Shown: piece after piece, positions 23,330-32,300 of the stretch
Position numbering within the stretch: position 1 is the stretch's first letter
Layout: the number at the start of each line of letters is the position of its first letter
Assembly: GCA_963989245.1 (NCBI GenBank)
Contig: OZ022347.1
Span: forward strand, 3,720,448 to 3,784,447
Direction of reading: 5' to 3'
DNA from: Nansenia antarctica
Lineage: Eukaryota > Chordata > Actinopteri > Argentiniformes > Microstomatidae
Length of the DNA stretch: 64,000 nt
Translations under genes and position numbers: made by a program
The notes under the pieces: generated by a model
The model's database searches: none
Seen by the model: the letters and a program-made list of their open reading frames with translations, nothing else
What the model was told of the DNA's origin: nothing

Positions 23330-23510
23330 TACACAATAGGATAGTGAGTTGGACTGGTGGTCAGAACGTCATGAGTTTAAATCCCACCACTACTCTGCCC
23401 TTGAGCAAGATCATGTCCCCAAGTTGTCCCCAAGTTACCCCCAAGTTACTCTATAGGGAGACTGTCCCTGTAATTGTAAGTCGCTTTGGATAAAAGCGTC
23501 TGCTAAAATG
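23330..23510 (+). mobile_element. tRNA-derived SINE
   Basis: AGTTGGACTGGTGGTCAGAA, a B-box-like GAGTTTAAATCCCACC, the body GCCCTTGAGCAAGATCATGT and the conserved tail GTAAGTCGCTTTGGATAAAA+GCGTCTGCTAAA. A reversed relative lies at 49500-49680. Confidence 0.8.
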
Positions 23511-23644
23511 GTAAAAACATGTCATGTCAGATCCTGTTGTACTGGTCTTTTTTTACTGGTTGTCCCAAAGCCTAGGACCATGACCAATGGGGAGCCTTCT
23601 TTTTGTTTCATGGTCCCAAGCACTGGAACAGCCGACCAGAGCCT

Positions 23645-23895
23645 ACCATTTTTGGCATTTAGCAGACGCCTTATTCCAAAGCGACTTACAATCAATACAT
23701 TTGACCAAGCAAGTGAATCATCAGTTCACCAGTCGTAGCAGGAAGAGTAATCTAGCTCAGGCCAGGGGCAGTCGTCGTGATAGAAGAAAGAAGAAGAAAA
23801 AATATAGACACTGGAGAAACAGTACAAGGGGGGCAGTAGAAGTCTTAGGAGACACAGTATAGGGAAAAGCAGGTGTCTCAGGAGACGCAACCTTT
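23645..23895 (-). mobile_element. Dispersed SINE-like repeat, minus orientation
   Basis: Fullest copy of the family: GGCATTTAGCAGACGCCTTA, GCAGGAAGAGTAATCTAGCT, GGGCAGTCGTCGTGATAGAA, an AGAAGAAA tract, then GTGTCTCAGGAGACGC. Confidence 0.8.
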
Positions 23896-24280
23896 TAAAT
23901 CTGGCTTAAAACATACCTTTTTAACCTGGCTTTTTCATGTGAGTAGCTGTTGTATTGCATTAGTATCTCAGTCCACCATTATAACGCTATAATGTGTCCA
24001 ACTATCAGTCCTACCATAGTTTTTTTTCACTGCGTATTTCTATGTCTACAAGGCCTCATACTTCACCATACTGTTTTTCATCTTTTATATAAATACAATT
24101 TGATTAATTCATCTCACAAAACAAAAAGACAATTTATGAGTTCCTCAGAAATCACTTTTCTTATTCTGTTTTGCTTCTCTGAGGGTTCCAAACATGTTTA
24201 ACATGTTCATCAGATATATATCACATATATATATATATTAACATGTTCATCAGATATATGCTGTAAAAAAGCAACCCAGG

Positions 24281-25142
24281 TCATTGTCCTTGAGAGGCAG
24301 CCCGCGCCTGCTCTCTGGCTTTCACTCCCAACAGCTCTGTCCTCAACTCGCCAGGCATGGGTGGGATGTCTGGAATAGTCTACCAGAGAGAGAGAGAGAG
24401 ACCGTTATTTTTGGGGTTTCAGCATAGACATGGACAGAACAGCATATATACATATCTATCAGTGTCTTTGAGCCTCGGAAAAGCGCTATATAAATATAAT
24501 GAATTATTATTATTATTACATCTTAAAGAGTAAAACAAAGGCCAAAGAAACTTTGTTTTAGCATAGCCCCTAAACAGATGGGTAAAAAAGCTAAAAGGAA
24601 AAGAAACAAAGCAAGAAAAAAGGGATAATAAACATGTTACTACTAGTACATAATATATTCTGAATGGGTATTAAATTAGAAGGTGTCACGTTTCATACAA
24701 ATGAGAGACAGTTATTTAATTAACTTAAAGACGCATGAGCCTTCAGCGTGGCTGCACCTACCCTCTGGAACTCACTCCCCATAGTGATCCGCAACGCCCC
24801 CCACTCTGGACTCAAATCAGCCCTCAAAACCCATCTGTTCACCAAGGCCTTTGGCCCCTAGTCACTGTTTCTGTTTGTTTTCTGTTTTGTCTGTCTGACC
24901 ATTTCCTCAGAATTGTAAAGCGTCCTAAGGGTTTTATGAAAGGCGCTATACAAATCCAAGTTATTATTATTATTATGAGATTTAATCAGATTCAAACCGC
25001 AGACTATAGAGAGGATGAGAGTCGGCGCTCTTACCAGATCAGGCCTGTAGTACAGGTGGACACACTGGGCTCCTGCAAACATGGATAACACACAGGCACC
25101 GAACATCCGGATGTACCGGGGCCAAGACACACCCGCAGGCAT
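24281..25142 (-). CDS. uqcc6: Ubiquinol-cytochrome-c reductase complex assembly factor 6 (Brawnin microprotein)
   Basis: A 68-aa microprotein encoded by exons 25035-25142 and 24281-24379 (minus), joining in phase 0. It aligns with human C12orf73/BRAWNIN (71 aa): MPAGV at the start, a single hydrophobic segment at about residues 10-29 (IRMFGACVLSMFAGAQCVHL), YYRPDL, then IPDIPPMPGELRTELLG and a charged tail. The family protein sits in the inner mitochondrial membrane and is needed for complex III assembly. The ATG is preceded by two possible acceptors (TGTGTAG and TACCAG), so there is probably a noncoding first exon upstream, perhaps near 26560-26640; that exon is inferred. The intron separating it would contain the 41-bp minisatellite. 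uqcc6 is head to head with tdg.1. Confidence 0.93.
24735..24985 (+). mobile_element. LINE ORF2 C-terminus and 3' tail
   Basis: One frame reads TLWNSLPIVIRNAPHSGLKS ... KTHLFTKAFGP then stop, the usual end of CR1/L2-like fish LINE ORF2. It is followed by AAGCGTCCTAAGGGTTTTAT, GGCGCTATACAAATCCAAG and (TTA)n. It lies in the uqcc6 intron, antisense to the gene. Confidence 0.8.
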
Positions 25143-25710
25143 CTTCACTGGTACGGAGGGGACCACCAGCCAGTTAGGCTACACAGGAGAGAGGACACTG
25201 GTATCAACATGCAGTTAAATCTCTGTGCAACAATAATAGGGAACAAGTGGCGTCATGATTTTTCTTTGACAACTTGACCGAGACAAATGTACATAGGTTA
25301 TCGTGACACAGCTGGGAGACTCCCATTGCACATGAAAGAGCTTTGAGTTTAATTTTTTAAATAAAGTCAGAAATACAATAAAACATGCTTAAATCAGGCA
25401 AAGGGTTATGGGTAAGGGTGAAAAAATCGTTGTCCAAGAGTAAAATAAACAGACAAAAAACAAACTGCCGCTCTCCCACTACCTGTTAAGACACCTGTTC
25501 AGGTCAATTAGGCACAAACACTCAATGAACAAGACAATTAACGCGATCAGGCGAAATGGTGAAAACATGCCAACTATGCTGAGGTGAACGATGATTGAAA
25601 ACAGGGCCCCTTTGAAGAAAGATACATAACAAATAGACTACACATTTAGTCAAACAACTGGGAAATGTTCAAGTCACAGCTATCATCAGCTACTGTCACT
25701 GACGTTATAT

Positions 25711-26450
25711 GTAAGTAAAGACACTTGACTGATGATGGACTATGTCTATATGTAAGTAAAGACACTTAACTGATGATAGACTATGGCTATATGTAAGTAA
25801 AGACACTTGACTGATGATGGGCTATGGCTATATGTAAGTAAAGACACTTAACTGATGATGGACTATGGCTATATGTAAGTAAAGACACTTAACTGATGAT
25901 GGACTATGGCTATATGTAAGTAAAGACACTTAACTGATGATGGACTATGTCTATATGTAAGTAAAGACACTTAACTGATGATGGGCTATGGCTGCAAGTA
26001 AAGACACTTAACTGATGATGGGCTATGGCTATATGTAAGTAAAGACACTTAACTGATGATGGACTATGGCTATATGTAAGTAAAGACACTTAACTGATGA
26101 TGGACTATGGCTATATGTAAGTAAAGACACTTAACTGATGATGGACTATGGCTATATGTAAGTAAAGACACTTAACTGATGATGGACTATGGCTATATGT
26201 AAGTAAAGACACTTAACTGATGATGGACTATGGCTATATGTAAGTAAAGACACTTAACTGATGATGGACTATGGCTATATGTAAGTAAAGACACTTAACT
26301 GATGATGGACTATGGCTATATGTAAGTAAAGACACTTAACTGATGATAGACTATGGCTATATGTAAGTAAAGACACTTAACTGATGATAGACTATGGCTA
26401 TATGTAAGTAAAGACACTTAACTGATGATGGGCTATGGCTATATGTAAGT
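25711..26450. repeat. 41-bp minisatellite, about 18 units
   Basis: Units of GTAAGTAAAGACACTTAACT+GATGATGGACTATGGCTATAT, nearly identical, in the probable 5' intron of uqcc6. On the plus strand every unit carries a GTAAGT donor consensus; on the minus strand every unit carries a CTTACATATAG acceptor-like end. Confidence 0.95.
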
Positions 26451-27369
26451 AAAGCTGTGTTAGCTATGCTAATTGTATGGCTAGCCTCACGTTGCTCCAC
26501 ACTTACAGCTAAACAACTTGTTTAACAAGCTATAAACTCGCATCAAGCCATTCTTATTTACCTTTCTCTCCTCGTAGACTGAAGAAATATGAGCAGCTTT
26601 TCACCAGGAAACCTCAGGGAAACACACGACCATCCATGATCCAGTGAGCATAGGTCATAACCTGGACTCTTCTTCTGAACGTTTCAGACCGCTGAGGCAG
26701 AACCGACACGTGACCCTCTACCGCCATCTACCGGTAGGTTTTTGCTGTTGCGAAAATGTCCGCAAAGCAAACGTGCTTGTAAAATTCCCCAAATCTCTTG
26801 GGTTGAGTTCTGCGATCAAAATGAGAGAAAACCACTTTCGCTGTCTTATAACTGGAGGCTTTTTTACACGGACACGGGTAAAGTAAAGTGTGATCAGAGT
26901 TCTGGTTCATGTGCTCACCCCATCCCAGTAGGGGGCGATACGTTACTACCAAAAAAGCCCCCACCAAGACGCCGACCAGACGGAACACCCCCAATGTTCC
27001 TAAATGGTCTTTGTTTTGGGTGCACTGATCGCCCTCAATCGGCCCATTTGATGAAAAAGGGATTCTAAACATATGTATGACAGGTATGTCTCTGCACAAA
27101 AATCTCTTTGATTAGCACGTTTATCCCCCCCTAGAATTTTCCAAGCAAGCTTAATTCTGTAGACTGGAGATTCAGACTGTTAGAATGAATGTTGGTTCAT
27201 CCGTAAGCCCTTCCTAGTCTTTTGTGGTGCTGCGATAACGATCAGTGTTCCAAATCGAGACAGATCGCCTTTCCAATACACTCACTGTTGATGCCTTTCG
27301 CAGCGAAGGCATGCAATCATTGTAACGGCAACATGAATATTAATTTATTTAAGTAAATCCACGGTAAAG
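26451..27369. promoter_or_regulatory. Divergent uqcc6/tdg.1 upstream region
   Basis: The coding starts of uqcc6 (25142, minus) and tdg.1 (27370, plus) point away from each other, so this stretch should hold both transcription starts. It has no long repeat and no recognised exon. 27320-27370 resembles the sequence before the tdg.2 ATG (TGAATATT, TTTAASTAAAT, GTAAAGATGGAAGAAAAG). The exact start sites are not visible. Confidence 0.45.
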
Positions 27370-28934
27370 ATGGAAGAAAAGCAGTATACGTCACTGACGG
27401 TTCCTACGGATTATCTGCAACAGTGGTGAGTTGTTCCACCTCGGATGCATCGGTGTCGGGAGGTTTTTGCATCCAAGGAAAACTATTGTTGAATGTCAGT
27501 GTTGGCGTTTGATCTACATGCATGAAGTAGATGGCGTTTTGCATCAACTGCCAAAGCAAAAAAAAGGCTACTATTAAGGTCGGCAGTAGGCTATGCAAGT
27601 ATTGTCCAAATCAGGGAGACAAAGCATGCTTCTTCCTGCAACACTGTTGACATTAGAGATCACAGCTAGTGTGATCCTGTCTGTGGACAGTGCATACTTG
27701 TTACATTGTGGTCCCAGTGCATCATTTGTGGATTCTCATATTCCTCATCATATTCATCAGATGTGTGTGTGATGCATCATTTTAGTGGCAGGCAACTCAC
27801 TGATGATCAAATTGCAATTACTTTCACATCATGAGCATCTAAAATGAACCAAAATGAAAGTTGCAATGAAATCACATTTGACACCATTCACAGCTAATGA
27901 CATAAGAAGTATGTCTTATTTACAGTCTGTGTGAGATATTAACGTAGGTAATGTTTCTCCAGACTAGAGTCTAAACTTTGAAACCATAAGTTCATAAGAA
28001 AAAAAACATGGTCAATAGCAAACTAATTCATATTTGGAATGAGATATCAATCTCCATCCTTGCATTCCAGTTCTCCACCTTTTTACTTTTGAACTTGTGC
28101 ACCCACCACACATGCATTTAAAAGCATACATTTGGTGTAAGAAGCCTTGCTTGCACCAACCCAATGTGTTAAACGCGTGGGGGAGTGGTGCACAATTTCA
28201 CACAAGGGAAAAAAAAAAGTGGAGAATTGGGAAATGGGTATATGTTGACCCAAACTCATGGGGTTCTATCATCATCTCCACCTGTACTCTACTACATGCA
28301 CCCCCCCCTTTGCATGTGTCCCCAGCACTACCTTAATTAGGCCCCTATACTTTCTTTTATTTATTTTTTGTTTCTTTTTATTTTTACTACTCGATCTTTT
28401 CCGTTTGTAAAGCGTCTTTGAGTGTCTAGAAAAGCGCTACATAAGTCTAATGTATTATTATTATTATTATTATTATCATTATGATCATATCCCATTGAGA
28501 CCAGAGAGTACACAGTGTCACCCCAGTCCATGTCTCTTGTCTTCTTCCTTGTCGGACCTTCCAGGTACCAGTCCACGCAGCAGCACCCCCAGGCCCAGCA
28601 TGTGATGCAGTACCACAACACAGGCCATATGGGTCACTACATGGAGGGCTCCAGAGAAGACCGGGTCATGACAGAACTGTCTGTGCACCAGGAGCTCCCG
28701 GTCCACCAGGAGCTGGACTTCCACCATGACTTCATCGGCCATCAGGAGCCCATTGTCCAACACCACCAGCCTGTGGACACATCGCAAGGTACAGCGTTTC
28801 TTTCTCTATTCAAAAGACACAGAGACACACACACACAGACACACACACAGAGACACAGAAACATAGACAGACACAGACACACACACAGAGACACACACAG
28901 ATATAGACACACACACAGAGACACACACACAGAG

Positions 28935-28966
<32 letters not shown>

Positions 28967-29316
28967 ACAGACGCACACACACACACATTTTAAATGCTTT
29001 ATTTACGTCCACATAAATACAAAGTGCATTAAGGACATAAACACTATCAGTGCAGTCAGTTCACTGGGAGACATTCAGTTACGTTTGTGACTGTACAGCA
29101 ACCATCGTACACATACAATATTAACACCGAGGATGTTTCAGATGTAGGTTAACAGATACAATAGCATTACTGTACAACTGTAACACACACACACACGCCA
29201 AAATACACACATTTCACCACCACCACCCTGACCGTACTTTATGACCTAATGCATCGCAAGGTACAGCATTTCCTCTATTCAAAAGAGACACACACACACA
29301 CACAGACAGACAGACA

Positions 29317-29349
<33 letters not shown>

Positions 29350-32300
29350 TATGACCTAATGCATTCACATGCTGCTTTTCCCCCAATTAACGGGACAATC
29401 AATCAATCCAAGTTGTCTCAAATTCTTTCGCTTCTGTCCAGCAGCTCCTACTCCAGGAAAGAGAAAGAGAGGCCGGCCTCCCAAACAGAAGCCAGAGGAG
29501 GGCAGACCGCAGGAGGAGTATGAACAGAGCGAGGCCTTGAAGAAGGCCAAGAGGACACTCAACCGCTTCAACGGCATGTCAGTGGAGGAGGTCATGTCGA
29601 AAACCCTGCCAGACATCATCGCCCACAATCTCGATATTTTGATAGTAAGTAAGACAAGATTTAGAAGAACCCATTAGAATGCCGTTTTTCTTTCAAAGTG
29701 TGAATATTGATCTGGATGTGCAGTCAGTCCTTACAACGTTTCATAATATCCGAATGTAGACTGCAAATAGACATTCCTCTATTCAAAAGAGACACACACA
29801 CACACAGACAGACACAGACACACACAGACAGACAGACAGACACACTCAGACACAGACAGACACAGACAGACACAGACAGACAGACACAGACAGACACAGA
29901 CAGACACAGACAGACAGACAGACAGACACAGACAGACACAGACAGACAGACACAGACAGACACACTCAGAAATACTCAGACACAGACAGACACACTCATA
30001 CACACACATACACACACAGACACAGACACACACAGACATACACAGACATGTAAATGTAAAATAGACATTGTTTTCCTGCTTGTTACTGAAGTGTTACACT
30101 TTGATGTTCCCTCTCAGATTGGGATCAACCCAGGCCTGTTGTCAGCTTACAAGGGACGTCACTACCCAAACCCAGGAAACCACTTCTGTATGTAGCGCTC
30201 TATGTTTTTATATTATTTACATACTGAACATTGAACCACACTGTACATTTACATAGAGGTCATACCAGCATAACTACCAGTAGGACATTGTAGGCACAAT
30301 ATGTAAAGCACCCTGTGCATTCGTGCTGAGAAGGGTGCTATATAAATAAAGTTTTACGTACTTTACTTATTTTTGCACTTATGATGTAATAGAGTCCTGG
30401 GAAAACTGTTGCGCCTTACTTTGTCCTTCCTCTCTTCCAGTAGTTGGTTGCAGGTGTGGTAGTTTAAAAAAAATGAGAGGGCAGCAAGTGTAGAAAAACT
30501 CGCACACTACATCAACTTTAAGGACGACTCCTTACACCAATGGTTCTCAAACCTCTCCTCGGGGACCCCCAGCCGCTCTCTACACATTTGATCTGTTCCA
30601 CCGCCAGCACACCTGATTCAACTGATCACGTACAAAGCAATTATGAATTGAATCAGCTGTGCTGGTGGTGGAACAGATCAGATATGTGGAGCGGCTGGGG
30701 GTCCCTGAGGAGAGGCTTGAGAACCACTGCCTTAGACAGAGACTAGAAAAGAAAAAAAAAACTTTCTTTTATCACGCTCTTAAAAAAAAGTGCAAAGTGC
30801 TCTGGTGCCAAAAGTGCAAGGTGTTGGGACAAACGCTTCGGTCATCATCCGTCTCACAGGGCCAGTGTGCGAGTTTTTCTACACTTGCTGCACTTATGAT
30901 GTAGCAGCGTAGTAAGTAGTGTGTAATAAGGTTGTAACAGCGTAGTAAGTACTGTGTAATAAGGTTGTTCCTGTCTCTGCCCTCAGGGAAGTGTCTGTTC
31001 CTGTCGGGACTGACTGACGAGCAGCTCAACCACATGCACGACCAGGCCCTCCCAGAGAAGTACAGTATTGGCTTCACCAACATGGTGGAGAGGACCACAC
31101 CAGGAAGCAAAGACCTGTCAAGGTGTCAAAGCCTCTTCTTTTGTTCAAATGTATACAATTGTAGTCAGTACTCAAGTTGTAAAAAAAAAAAAAATCAGGG
31201 GGGATGGTGGATTTGATCATATGGGGACAATTTTTGCATCCCCACAGCGTCAGTGACTTCAGTGTCAGTGACTTGGTAGAAATGTCATCGCATGTGCTCC
31301 CTCGCCCACAGTATTTTACTCAATATGTGCTAAGCTAAATGTTGAAATAGCAGTAATACCACGTTCATTGATAAAATGACATAAGGGATGGAAAGGGGGG
31401 ATGGCAGTTTTAGAAGGGGGATGATTTTGACCGTTTTTATTTCAGGGGGGATGACATCCCACCCTCTACTTGAGTGCTGATTGTAGCTAGGAAAAGCACT
31501 GGCATCATATTAACTACCATTACGGTAATTAGTTTTCTCTTTCGGGTTTCACAACTAATAATTTAATTTATTACCACAGCAAAGAGTTTCGTGAAGGAGG
31601 CCGGCAATTGGTGGAGAAGCTGAAGAAATACAAACCATTAATTGCAGCATTTAATGGAAAATGTAAGCATATTACACTCTACAGTATACTCTGTAGATGT
31701 AGTTTTCCTATTGGTCTCTACAGATGAGATATGAAATCCTTTTTTTGTGGTTATTTAGACTGAGCAATTTAGTTAGACAGAATAGTATTTGATGCCAATA
31801 ACCCGTTTTTTCCTGTTCCTTTTTTTCGCAGGTATTTATGAAATTTTCAGCAAAGAGATCTTCGGAGTGAAGGCAAAGAATCTTGAGTTTGGTTTACAGC
31901 CCTACAAAATTCCGGAAACTGAAACAGTAAGTCCTCTCATGACAACTTCAGATACATTGTTTCATACAGTTTTTGCATAATTTCCCCATAAATGTCAACA
32001 CATTAATTATGTGAAAGTTCGAGTTACACACACATTTTTTTTATTTTTTTTTTAATGTTCACTGATGGTCACCAGTCTTCCAGGGATACTTTGTTGACCA
32101 CTTGTTGTTTCTTGTTGAGTCGTTTTATTAAATTGTTGAGCACTTTTATTAAACAACAAGTGGTCAACAAAGTATCCCTTGAAGACTCGCCCTTTTGTTT
32201 GTATCGTGACTAGCCGTCCTCTCATTGGCCGCGGTCTCTGTCGTACAGGTCTGCTACTTGATGCCCTCCTCAAGCCCCCGCTGTGCCCAGTTTCCTCGTG

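Larger units (their letters stand above)
22800..24280. other. efcab10-uqcc6 intergenic DNA
   Basis: Apart from the two retroposons listed below, this holds AT-rich sequence (22860-22890), an ordinary-looking stretch at 22900-23330 and an (AT)n at 24215-24240. I see no exon. Confidence 0.5.
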
